64,000 bases of DNA from Nostoc favosum CHAB5714. GTDB lineage: Bacteria; Cyanobacteriota; Cyanobacteriia; Cyanobacteriales; Nostocaceae. The notes beneath the pieces were generated by a model. It did no database searches. It was not told the origin of the DNA and saw nothing but the letters and a program-made list of their open reading frames with translations. The stretch is from the NCBI RefSeq assembly GCF_020829495.1, contig NZ_JAIVFQ010000021.1, positions 33,863 through 97,862 of the forward strand. The letters are read 5' to 3'. This document shows positions 1-8,307 of this stretch, in pieces. The first letter of the stretch is position 1, and the number at the start of each line of letters is the position of its first letter. The position numbers and the translations under genes are program-made.

Positions 1-14
1 TTTGAGAGGGTTTT

Positions 15-25
15 TGCGTAAGTCC
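15..25. repeat. Solitary end of the GGACTTACGCA repeat family
   Basis: The string TGCGTAAGTCC lies just upstream of the first gene. It is the reverse complement of the GGACTTACGCA end that recurs through this window, sometimes as paired ends (for example 17961-18074 and 33901-34001). Its partner may lie left of the window. Confidence 0.6.
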
Positions 26-79
26 TATTTCCCTAAAATTCTCACTAAAAAATTGTTAATATTTTCTCACAGAAGGATT

Positions 80-1000
80 ATGGTGCAACAACAACTCGTT
101 AGTACAACCAAGCAACGCCTTGAATGTTCCATTTGCAATTATCGCGTCGATCCGAATGATAAATCTGCATTTTCTACGTTTCCTTGTAGTGTCAGAGCCT
201 TTATAGGCGAAAAGTTTCAGGTTTGGCGATGTCCTGATTGCAAGACGATACACTGTTTAGATGTCGTAGACCTTGACCACTATTACACACAATACCCGAC
301 TGCTAAGGCAGTACTTACATGGTCATATCGATTTCTCTATGGCAACCTGTGCCGCCAGTTGACAAAGCATGGGTTTTCCAAGACTCACTCGTTACTCGAT
401 TATGGCTGTGGTGCTAACGGTCTGTTTGTACAATATCTGCAAGAACGTGGCTTTGCCAATTCCTATGGATATGACCCTTATGGGTCAGAAGATGGCTTTG
501 GCGATCCAACAACCCTCCAGCGTAGACCATTTGATTACATCTCGCTCCAAGATGTCATCGAACATGTTGAAGATCCTAATGATCTATTAAGTAAGTTAAA
601 CAATATGTTGTCTCCTGGTGGTTACATTCTAATCAGTACACCTAACGCCGCTAATATCGACCTCAAGCGACCCGACTTACCCGATCACTTTAACTGTATG
701 CATATCCCCTACCACCTTCATGTATACACGCGTGAAACCCTCGAATCTTTAGGAAGATGTCAGGGATGGGAGCCTGTAGATTTCTTTGACCGAAAATATG
801 ACGATACACCCTGGTTCGGCTTCAACAATCGAGTTTATAACGTTTACATGAGCCTCTTTGACAACTCACCAGACGTTTTTGTTGAGCCGTTGAAACTAGG
901 GAAAGCGTTGTCCTCTTATAAATTCCTTTTCTACGCTATTTTTGGTTATTGGCTGAGTTTCCATTCTGGGATGAGCATCATGTTCCGCAAAAGTATTTAA
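80..1000 (+). CDS. SAM-dependent methyltransferase with N-terminal zinc-ribbon-like Cys pairs
   Basis: Predicted 306-residue class I SAM-dependent methyltransferase. CxxC pairs at about residues 16/19 and 51/54 look like a small zinc-binding knuckle ahead of the catalytic domain, as in some sugar and small-molecule methyltransferases. The SAM-binding motif LLDYGCGANG is at about 105-114, followed by the acidic DVIEHVEDP segment and the post-motif GGYILISTPN. The frame stays open to the window edge, but ATG at 80 is preferred because AGAAGGA lies just upstream. The substrate cannot be read from sequence. The gene leads a same-strand run with a glycosyltransferase and an exporter, so modification of a glycolipid or secreted glycoside is a reasonable inference. 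Confidence 0.8.
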   Translation: MVQQQLVSTTKQRLECSICNYRVDPNDKSAFSTFPCSVRAFIGEKFQVWRCPDCKTIHCLDVVDLDHYYTQYPTAKAVLTWSYRFLYGNLCRQLTKHGFSKTHSLLDYGCGANGLFVQYLQERGFANSYGYDPYGSEDGFGDPTTLQRRPFDYISLQDVIEHVEDPNDLLSKLNNMLSPGGYILISTPNAANIDLKRPDLPDHFNCMHIPYHLHVYTRETLESLGRCQGWEPVDFFDRKYDDTPWFGFNNRVYNVYMSLFDNSPDVFVEPLKLGKALSSYKFLFYAIFGYWLSFHSGMSIMFRKSI

Positions 1001-1105
1001 TCCGATGCTCGCCTCCTTATGGAATTGCTGGTGAACTGAGTTGAATAGAAGTTCGCCCAGCAGGATAACAAAAAAAGTTTTGTTTTTAAGAGATATTTTG
1101 TATTT

Positions 1106-2338
1106 ATGAAAACAATGCAATCACCCTCATATCCAAAAAAAAAGTTTTTGATCAATGTTGTCACCGGAAATAGTGGTGGAGGGCATATCGCTACTTCTAA
1201 TGCGATATCTTCAATCATTGAGCAACAACTCCCCTGTCAAACTAGTGTTACCGATGTAGACGTATTAGCGCAGCGTTTAGCAGAAGGACAAAAGACACTG
1301 GATATTTACAGGCTATTCGGAACTAGTGGGGATCAAGTTCTCAACCAGATTATGCAAAGTGGTTGGACATGGATTCACCATCTGATGATGCCTTTTAATA
1401 AACTACTTATCAAACTAAATCACGATGCTGGTGTGAGGATATTTGAAGAACATTGGCGTGAGCAACAGCCAGATATGGTAGTTTCTGTAGTGCCCTTGTT
1501 TAATAAAATGATATGGGAAAGTTTACAAAGAGTAAAACCAGACACACCTTTGGTGACAATTCTGACAGATTTTGCTGATTTTCCGTCCGCTTATTGGATA
1601 GAACCGGAAACAGGAAGTTATATAGTCTGTGGCACCCAAAAAGCAGTGGAGCAAGCTCGTTCTTTGGGAGTAAAGGAGGAGCTGATCGTCAAAACTTCGG
1701 GACTGGTGATTAACCCTCGCTTTTATGAACCGATTGTGAGCGATCGCGCCCAGGAAAGGCAACGGTTGGGTTTAGATCCAGACTGTCTGACTGGACTTGT
1801 ATTATTCGGGGGTAATGGCTCCAAAGTAATGCTGGAAATTGCCAAGCGTCTAGAGTCTTTTCAACAAAAGCTACAACTCATCTTTATTTGCGGACGCAAT
1901 GAAGAACTAGCTTTAGCTTTACGTGAGAGCCAAGCTCTTCAGAAAAGGTTTGTCACCACCTTTACAAAAGACATTCCTTACTATATGCATCTTAGTGATT
2001 TTCTGATTGGTAAACCAGGCCCTGGTAGTATTAGTGAGGCGCTAGTAATGAAGCTACCAGTGATTGTGGAACGCAGTGCTGCAACAATGCCACAGGAACG
2101 ATACAACACTGACTGGATTCAACAGCAGCAGGTAGGTCTGGTTATCCGCAGTTTTCGAGATATTGACCGAGCAGTTGAGCAGTTTCTTGAGCCGGAAAAT
2201 TTTGCCTGCTACCGTGCAAATGTTGCTGCGGTAAACAATAGAGCCGTGTTTGAAGTTCCCGATATCTTACAGAAGATTCTTGCTAATAATTATAAAACAA
2301 CTAAAACAACAGTGGCAGAACCACTCCAGCAGAGGTAG
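1106..2338 (+). CDS. GT28 / MGDG-synthase-family glycosyltransferase
   Basis: 410-residue GT-B-fold glycosyltransferase resembling the MGDG synthase/MurG group (GT28). The N-terminal loop TGNSGGGHIATSNAI matches the family's GGGH acceptor-side motif. The C-terminal half has FGGNGSKVMLEIAK and LIFICGRNEEL. It also has the nucleotide-sugar-binding signature IGKPGPGSISEAL, then MPQERYNTDWI. The family transfers a sugar from UDP-sugar to diacylglycerol or another lipid on the cytoplasmic face of the membrane. Cyanobacteria normally make MGDG by an unrelated enzyme, so a specialised glycolipid is possible; that is inference. The stop is 8 bp before the MFS exporter gene, so the two are very likely co-transcribed. 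Confidence 0.78.
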   Translation: MKTMQSPSYPKKKFLINVVTGNSGGGHIATSNAISSIIEQQLPCQTSVTDVDVLAQRLAEGQKTLDIYRLFGTSGDQVLNQIMQSGWTWIHHLMMPFNKLLIKLNHDAGVRIFEEHWREQQPDMVVSVVPLFNKMIWESLQRVKPDTPLVTILTDFADFPSAYWIEPETGSYIVCGTQKAVEQARSLGVKEELIVKTSGLVINPRFYEPIVSDRAQERQRLGLDPDCLTGLVLFGGNGSKVMLEIAKRLESFQQKLQLIFICGRNEELALALRESQALQKRFVTTFTKDIPYYMHLSDFLIGKPGPGSISEALVMKLPVIVERSAATMPQERYNTDWIQQQQVGLVIRSFRDIDRAVEQFLEPENFACYRANVAAVNNRAVFEVPDILQKILANNYKTTKTTVAEPLQQR

Positions 2339-2346
2339 TAACAGCG

Positions 2347-3912
2347 ATGAATCGAGATCGTATTAAAGCAGTTACCCTGGCGGCAATGTGTTTCGCCCTC
2401 TTCATGGCCAATCTTGATGACACTGTGATGAATGTGGCGCTTCCCCAGATTCAGATAAGTCTAAACTCTGGCGTGTCGGGATTACAGTGGATTCTCAACG
2501 CTTACACTTTGTCTGCGGCTGGTATAATGCTGCCAAGCGGAACATTAGGAGACATTTATGGACGTAAGCGAGTCTTCCTTACAGGGCTAGTCATCTTCAC
2601 GATCGCTTCTTTAATTTGTGGTCTGGCTCCAAATTTGAGTATCTTGATTACTGGGCGAACCCTTCAAGGAATTGGGGCTGCTGCCCTAGTGACTGGTTCT
2701 CTCTCGATCATTGCTGATACCTTTCCTGAACCGAATGAAAAATCAAAAGCCCTTGGTATTTGGGCTGCCGTGTCAGGACTTGCCCTCGTTGCGGGGCCTG
2801 GACTAGGCGGACTCCTAGTAGATACTTTGGGATGGCAAAGCGTGTTCTTTCTCAACTTACCACTGGGCGCGATCGCTTTTCAGGTGACTTTGCGTGTTGT
2901 TAAGGAAAGTAAAGATTCCAACAAACAACGTCTTGATGTGCCTGGTTTACTGCTCAGTGTCATATTTCTGGCTTCACTTACATACGCACTTACCCAAGGG
3001 AATACTGGGCTGTGGCGATCGCCGCTCATTGTCTTGCTGCTGATAGTTGCTGGACTTAGCTTTATAGCATTTTTATTTGTTGAGTCCCACAGTAGCCACC
3101 CAATGGTGCCATTAACCTTGTTTCAGAATTCGACATTTACTGTTGTCAATGTCGTTGAGGTTTTGGTATTCTTCAGTGTTGTCAGCTTACTTTTTATCTT
3201 CAGCCTGTTCTTCCAACAAGTGCAGGGGTACTCGGCAATGGCAGCTGGCTTGCGCTTCCTGCCGATGAATGGAGCTTTTGTAATTGCATCTATATGTTCT
3301 GGGTGGTTTGCTGCTCGCTTAGGGTGGCGCTTTGCGATCGCGACAGGACTTATCGTAGCAAGCATAGCTACATTTTCGTTGATCCGAATTAGTGCTGATA
3401 CAGAGTATGGAGCGATTTTGTGGAGCCTGATTCTTTCGGGGTTTGGTAGCGGCTTGACACTCGCGCCCTTAGCAGCAGTAGGTCTGAATTCTGTACCCTC
3501 GACAAAAGTGGGAATTGCCTCAGCAGTAATCAACACTAGTAATCGTATCGGCACTATTTTAGGAGTTGCTATACAAGGAACAATTCTCACACAACTGCTA
3601 GCCTCAGATTTGGCGCGATCGCTCTCTACTTTGGGTCTACCCTCCAACCTCCAGGATCGCCTTCTCGCTGATGTTTTGCATAGTGGAGTTAAAGTCCCCA
3701 GTGACCTGCCACCTAACATTTCCGCCCAAGCTATGCATCAGGCGATCAGCAATGCATTTGTATCAGGTCTACACGCAACTGTGCTTCTCGCTAGTGTTGC
3801 CTTGCTAGGTGGGGCATTTTTGATTCTGGTGTTTGTTCAGCCAACTTTTAACCAACTCACTAAGAATTCTCTTGTTTCTATTAAACACAAGAAGCAGGGT
3901 AAGCGTATCTAA
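2347..3912 (+). CDS. MFS exporter, DHA2 (EmrB/QacA) family
   Basis: 521-residue integral membrane protein of the 14-helix drug:H+ antiporter-2 group. Helix 1 carries LDDTVMNVALPQI, the DHA2 signature with a charged residue in the first helix. Motif A, GDIYGRKR, follows helix 2, and motif-C-like glycine/proline runs (VAGPGLGGLL) are in helix 5. Length and hydrophobicity fit a complete protein. It starts 8 bp after the glycosyltransferase stop. Export of the product made by the two upstream enzymes is a reasonable inference but is not shown. No terminator with a T-run is visible after the stop. Confidence 0.88.
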   Translation: MNRDRIKAVTLAAMCFALFMANLDDTVMNVALPQIQISLNSGVSGLQWILNAYTLSAAGIMLPSGTLGDIYGRKRVFLTGLVIFTIASLICGLAPNLSILITGRTLQGIGAAALVTGSLSIIADTFPEPNEKSKALGIWAAVSGLALVAGPGLGGLLVDTLGWQSVFFLNLPLGAIAFQVTLRVVKESKDSNKQRLDVPGLLLSVIFLASLTYALTQGNTGLWRSPLIVLLLIVAGLSFIAFLFVESHSSHPMVPLTLFQNSTFTVVNVVEVLVFFSVVSLLFIFSLFFQQVQGYSAMAAGLRFLPMNGAFVIASICSGWFAARLGWRFAIATGLIVASIATFSLIRISADTEYGAILWSLILSGFGSGLTLAPLAAVGLNSVPSTKVGIASAVINTSNRIGTILGVAIQGTILTQLLASDLARSLSTLGLPSNLQDRLLADVLHSGVKVPSDLPPNISAQAMHQAISNAFVSGLHATVLLASVALLGGAFLILVFVQPTFNQLTKNSLVSIKHKKQGKRI

Positions 3913-4101
3913 ATTAGACTTTACAAAAAAGATGATTTATGTATTGAACAAAAAAATCAGGTTTATCGTTTATTTGAAACTGTTAAAGGAATTTGCGAAA
4001 AATAAATCATTTACCATTTGGCCTAATTATTGGATATTATTCTTTGCAGATGCCTAATATAACCACCAGAGTATCAGCACCAGGTAACGGAAATTAGTCA
4101 A

Positions 4102-4447
4102 AGGATGTTTTAAAAGTATTTTTGGTAACATAAAAGCCTCGGAATTAACCCCCTAGCCCCCAAGGCTGTTTCATACCCTAAAAGGCGCTGGTTTACAAGC
4201 GTTTCAAGCAAAACAAATCAGATAACTAAAAAATCTGATTAGACGAGGAAATGGCATTTGCACTTAAAATTATCCGTTGAACTGGTAATTTTTCTTTTTC
4301 CCACTTCCCTAAATTTATCGCTCATACTCTTGACAAAATCATGATCTTATCGAATGAAACAGCCTTGCCCTAGCTCTCCGGTACGTTTCATTCGATCAGG
4401 TGTAGAACTTATCAAGATAGTATATTTTGCGACTTTTAAAACATCCT
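4102..4447. mobile_element. Nested MITE-like inverted repeats
   Basis: The intergenic region 3913-4513 holds no convincing gene. Its outer ends AGGATGTTTTAAAAGT (4102-4117) and ACTTTTAAAACATCCT (4432-4447) are perfect 16-bp inverted repeats. Inside, AAGGCTGTTTCAT (4162-4174) and ATGAAACAGCCTT (4354-4366) form a second perfect 13-bp pair, and CCCTAGC occurs just outside both inner ends. This looks like one small non-autonomous element inserted in another. The outer ends belong to the same family as those at 17696, 17776, 34074-34243 and 39678. Confidence 0.65.
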
Positions 4448-4513
4448 CTCACAAGTGCAAAACTGAGTCTGGAAAAAATCTGAATTGTTTCTCAAATAAG
4501 GGATTTAAACAAA

Positions 4514-6847
4514 ATGGCTGATGAACAATTAGCAATTTCATTATTGACACCTGCCAGCGATTTAGTAATTGGAGGGGGTACAAATGCTTCTGAAGCCCTT
4601 TTCGGTCGTGCCGGAAACGATACCATTTATCCTGATAATCCGATTGTAAGCGCCACTCAAGCAACAAATGTAGATTATTTGTTTGGCGATATATTTGACA
4701 ACTCTGCCGAAGAGTATGAGATTATTCTGAATATTCAGGCTGCTCAACAAGGTGGTAATCCATTTCTGATTCTAGACAGAAATATCCCATCTGTAGGAGC
4801 AGACAGATTTGTTCTTGGTGATACAACTCAGCCCTACTATACTACCTCTAACCCAGATACCCTACTAACTACAAACTTCCTTGGTTTGAACGAGTTTGCT
4901 GTCATTTATGATTTCGGCGTAAATAATGACATCATCCAACTAAATGGTCAAAAGAAAGACTATCTATTAGTAAAAGTTAACGGATTACAGGTTCAAGGAG
5001 TCGCACAACCGATTTCTGGAGAAGGTATCTTTTCACTGCAACAGGGAGCACCTGACCTCGTCGCTTTTGTGGTTGCCAAGCCTGAAGTCAATTTAAATTT
5101 GAACTCGGATAATTTTCGGTTTGTCGGTGAAAAACCACCAAAAAAACCAGCACTAAACAAGAAGGTTGAGCAATTAGGAACTACCGGAAACGATCTCAGT
5201 CTTGCTGTGAATACAGATTCTGCTGGCAATATCTATCTCGGAGGAACTACCACCGGGCCGTTGTTTGGAACAAATCTTGGTTTTACAGATGCTTGGATAG
5301 CCAAATATGACAGCAATGGCAATCAGTTGTGGGGTAGACAGTTTGGCTCCTCTGGTGATGAGTCTAACTGGGCAAGCGTCACAGACAATAACGGTAACAC
5401 CTACCTAGCGGGTGGCACGTCGGGTAGCGTGTTTCCAACCAACCAACCATCAGAAACTGATGTTTGGGTGGCAAAATATGACACCAATGGCAATCAGTTG
5501 TGGGGTAGGCAGTTTAGCGCTGGTGGTTTTTCGAGTGGAGCCTTTGCCCTAGATATAGATACAACAGGCAATGTCTACTTATCAGGAATAGCAATTAAGG
5601 AGAATCAAAGAACAGACATTTTCAATTTTGCGGTTCAGGATGATTCCTGGGTGGCGAAGTTTGACACCAATGGCAACCAGCAGTGGGTTACCTCGATTAA
5701 AAATCCTTCTGCGAGCTTCCCTTTTGACATAACTCCTTTCTTTGACGAATGTTACGACCTTGCCGTAGATAATAATGGCAACAGCTACGCAATCGGCTGG
5801 ACTCAGGGCTTAGTCGTAGAGTCAGACCCATCACGACAGCTTTTGAAGTACGATGCCTGGGTGTCAAAGCTGAACACCGCAGGGCAGGTAGAGTGGGTGC
5901 AACAGCTTGGAAGTATAAATCAGGGACTTGATTTTGCCTGGGGTGTTGATACTGACAGCAACGGCAATATTTACGTTACAGGATGGACTACAGGAGATAT
6001 TGGCACAGAGGTGGGGAAAAAGAGAATCGGGGCCCGCGATATTTGGATTAGCAAACTTCGTCCAGATGGCTCTCAAGTGTGGGCTAAACAATTTGGTTCT
6101 CCAGATGATGATGGTATGTACCTATCGGACATGGAGATCGATGAAAATGACAACATCTTTATCATCGGACATTCTAACGGTAAGTTAGGAAAAGGCCAAA
6201 AAGATGAATCTTATAATGCCTGGGTGGCGAGGTTCGACACTGATGGCAATAACAAGTGGATTCAACAATTTGGAAGCAAAAATAATCTTGACTACCCTAT
6301 AGGTGTTACTACTGGCGGCTCTGGTAAAGTTTACGTGACTGGAGCTACTGATGGCTTATTAGGGAACACTAATGGTGTTAATACCTCAGCTGTGGACGGT
6401 TGGTTGGCTCAACTTGATGTCAACAACGGAAAACTGCAAAAATTTATCGGTGGTTCATCAAAGAATAATGTCGTGAGTAGTTTAAGTGATGACATCACTA
6501 GTTCAAGTGATGTCAACACTAGTTCAAGTGATGTCAACACTAGTTCAAGTGATGTCATCAGTATTGCTGATCCTACTCCCATTCCCACCATTGATATCAC
6601 TAATGTTTTAGTCACTAAAGAAAGGCTGCCTCAAGGCGATAACCGGATTAACCCTGCTGAGGGTATCAATCTTAACTTTGCTCAGGGAATCAGTGCTAAC
6701 TTTGCTCAGGGAACCAGTAGTACCAGCAGTGCATTCAACTATGGACAGATCGTTTCTGGTCTTGGCAGCATATTTGACCCTCAATCTGAAAATTCTTTTG
6801 GTTCAGCTTTGGCTGAGGCGGTTAATAATGGCACTATAGTGATTTGA
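4514..6847 (+). CDS. SBBP beta-propeller surface protein with RTX-like N-terminus
   Basis: 777 residues. The first 230 or so contain a short RTX-like glycine/aspartate segment ([11 protein letters not shown]) and a domain seen in cyanobacterial calcium-binding proteins. Residues of about 235-650 hold seven SBBP-type blades, each with a pattern like [11 protein letters not shown] followed by [13 protein letters not shown], consistent with a seven-bladed propeller. The tail is Ser/Thr/Asp-rich and includes tandem SSSDVNT heptapeptides. There is no classical N-terminal signal peptide, so a non-Sec route such as type I secretion is possible; this is inference. ATG at 4514 follows AATAAGGGATTTAAACAAA. 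The exact function is unknown; a secreted or cell-surface role is likely. Confidence 0.75.
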   Translation: MADEQLAISLLTPASDLVIGGGTNASEALFGRAGNDTIYPDNPIVSATQATNVDYLFGDIFDNSAEEYEIILNIQAAQQGGNPFLILDRNIPSVGADRFVLGDTTQPYYTTSNPDTLLTTNFLGLNEFAVIYDFGVNNDIIQLNGQKKDYLLVKVNGLQVQGVAQPISGEGIFSLQQGAPDLVAFVVAKPEVNLNLNSDNFRFVGEKPPKKPALNKKVEQLGTTGNDLSLAVNTDSAGNIYLGGTTTGPLFGTNLGFTDAWIAKYDSNGNQLWGRQFGSSGDESNWASVTDNNGNTYLAGGTSGSVFPTNQPSETDVWVAKYDTNGNQLWGRQFSAGGFSSGAFALDIDTTGNVYLSGIAIKENQRTDIFNFAVQDDSWVAKFDTNGNQQWVTSIKNPSASFPFDITPFFDECYDLAVDNNGNSYAIGWTQGLVVESDPSRQLLKYDAWVSKLNTAGQVEWVQQLGSINQGLDFAWGVDTDSNGNIYVTGWTTGDIGTEVGKKRIGARDIWISKLRPDGSQVWAKQFGSPDDDGMYLSDMEIDENDNIFIIGHSNGKLGKGQKDESYNAWVARFDTDGNNKWIQQFGSKNNLDYPIGVTTGGSGKVYVTGATDGLLGNTNGVNTSAVDGWLAQLDVNNGKLQKFIGGSSKNNVVSSLSDDITSSSDVNTSSSDVNTSSSDVISIADPTPIPTIDITNVLVTKERLPQGDNRINPAEGINLNFAQGISANFAQGTSSTSSAFNYGQIVSGLGSIFDPQSENSFGSALAEAVNNGTIVI
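6479..6558 (+). repeat. 21-bp in-frame tandem repeat
   Basis: Nearly four copies of a 21-bp unit beginning AGTTCAAGTGATG encode repeated SSSDVNT in the tail of the SBBP protein. The first copy is degenerate. The unit length equals that of the two intergenic arrays at 17828 and 26624, although the sequences differ. Confidence 0.85.
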
Positions 6848-6855
6848 AATGATTA

Positions 6856-6867
6856 GGACTTACGTAC
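6856..6867. repeat. Variant end of the GGACTTACGCA repeat family
   Basis: GGACTTACGTAC occurs between the stop of the SBBP gene and the dehydrogenase fragment. It marks the broken edge of that fragment and is a variant of the recurrent GGACTTACGCA end. Confidence 0.45.
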
Positions 6868-6879
6868 TGACAGATTATT

Positions 6880-7224
6880 AACGGAATGCGGCGCTGAGTG
6901 CCGTCTGCCTTTTGAACGTGAACGATCGCATCGAGCGCGACGAGCGCGATCGCCATATCCGACGGGTGCGTGGCAACGCAATCTTTTGACCAGCCGAAGA
7001 TTGCGTGATTGCGGTTGATGCCTTCAAGCGTGCCGCAGCCCCCCGGCTCGCGTTTGTTGCACGCCATCGCCGTATCGTAAAAATACGGGCAGCGCGTCCG
7101 CTGATTTAAATTTCCGCCGTTAGTCGCCATATTGCGAATCTGCCCGCTCGCGCCCGCCAAAATCGCCTGCGTCAAAAGCGGGTAGTTTTGCCGGACGAGC
7201 GGATGATTCGCCGTATCGGGATTA
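6880..7224 (-). pseudogene. Fragment of xanthine-dehydrogenase-type FAD-binding subunit
   Basis: Reading the minus strand from about 7224 gives an open stretch including [54 protein letters not shown] and [15 protein letters not shown]. This is the central part of the FAD-binding (molybdopterin dehydrogenase, YagS-like) subunit of the xanthine dehydrogenase family, including its FAD-loop and Fe-S-type cysteines. Both the N-terminal third and the C-terminal domain are missing, and similarity ends abruptly near a repeat end at 6856. The DNA is visibly GC-richer than its surroundings, which suggests a foreign origin. No companion subunit is present in the window. Confidence 0.7.
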
Positions 7225-7548
7225 AATTATCCCATAAGTTAGTATTCTTATGATTTTCAAATTTTCTCAAAATGAACCGTTCAAAGCTTCTGAATTATCT
7301 GGAAATTTTATTTTCTGGAAGTCTCTTGCCGTTTGAGTTTAGACTTGCTGTCTAGATTTGCACTTTTGTGCATAGCTTGAAAATTGATCTCCAATTAGAA
7401 TAGGTGCATACTTCAACGAGTAGAGTTAGGGATAAAAAGTGCAAGATATGAATCTCAGGGTAAACATCGTAGAGTACAGGATTTTTTGTAAAGCTTAAAG
7501 AAATTTTTAGTTTAAATAAACATAAATAAAAATACGGTAGGAGTAAGT
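7225..7548. other. AT-rich gene-free stretch before the two-component genes
   Basis: No ORF, tRNA or long inverted repeat stands out. It separates the dehydrogenase fragment from the response regulator gene and presumably holds that gene's promoter, but no clear -35/-10 pair can be assigned by eye. The only clear signal is the Shine-Dalgarno-like TAGGAG at 7538-7543. Confidence 0.4.
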
Positions 7549-8244
7549 TTGGAAGAAGATCAAGCTTGGGGACATTTACTAGTGGAAAAAAAACTGGGTA
7601 TTCTTGTTGTCGATGACCATCAATTAATTTTGACTGGTACTCTCGATGTATTAAGTCGAGAGTATCCCGAAGCTGCTATTATTAAAGCTCAGACTGGAGA
7701 AGAGACACTTTATCAACTCCAATTTCATCAGTTTGACCTAATTGTCATGGATTTATCAATTCCCGATCAGCAAAAGAAGATAGCAGAAATTGATACCGGA
7801 ATTAAGCTGTTGCAAAATTTGCTTAAAGAATATCCTCATCAGAATTTCATGGTGCAAACTAGTTATGTGAAGGCGTTAATTCGGATTAAACACGAGATAG
7901 ATAATCATCAAGGTGGGTTTGCGATCGCAGACAAAGGATTACCCGAATCGGAAATGCTAATGCGGGTTAATTTGGCACTTCACGGTGCAACTCACACGAA
8001 AGACATCAAAACGGGGATTGAACTCAAACCGGAATGGTTGGAGGTGTTGCGGTTGGCTTTTGAAGAGAGTTTGACAGATAAGGCGATCGCTGAGAGAATG
8101 TATAAATCAGAACGAGCAGTGCGGACTTACTGGACGAAGATTCAGGATGTTTTGGGGGTATATCCTGAAGACTGCAAGCAAGGTGGTAAGAATATGCGAA
8201 TCCAAACTGAAGTTCGTTCCCGTGAAGAAGGTTTAATCGATTAG
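7549..8244 (+). CDS. Response regulator with receiver and LuxR-like HTH
   Basis: 231 residues. The N-terminal receiver domain begins LGILVVDDHQLIL and has its phospho-acceptor Asp at about residue 68 in LIVMDLSIPD. The C-terminal segment SLTDKAIAERMYKSERAVRTY resembles a NarL/LuxR-type HTH, so it likely binds DNA. A TTG start at 7549 is preferred because GTAGGAG precedes it; a GTG at about 7582 is the alternative. It lies 63 bp upstream of the CHASE2 histidine kinase, its probable partner, and precedes DUF928 and TpsA genes on the same strand. Control of those surface genes is an inference from position. Confidence 0.82.
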   Translation: MEEDQAWGHLLVEKKLGILVVDDHQLILTGTLDVLSREYPEAAIIKAQTGEETLYQLQFHQFDLIVMDLSIPDQQKKIAEIDTGIKLLQNLLKEYPHQNFMVQTSYVKALIRIKHEIDNHQGGFAIADKGLPESEMLMRVNLALHGATHTKDIKTGIELKPEWLEVLRLAFEESLTDKAIAERMYKSERAVRTYWTKIQDVLGVYPEDCKQGGKNMRIQTEVRSREEGLID

Positions 8245-8307
8245 TGCTCTTTTATGACTCTGGAGAGCGTTAATCCGAACGGGGAAAATTAATCCAGAAA
8301 AAACTAG

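Noticed and set aside
3123..3719. 198-codon minus-strand ORF opposite the MFS gene
   Set aside because: Antisense to a well-supported transporter; composition reflects the complementary strand of hydrophobic codons.
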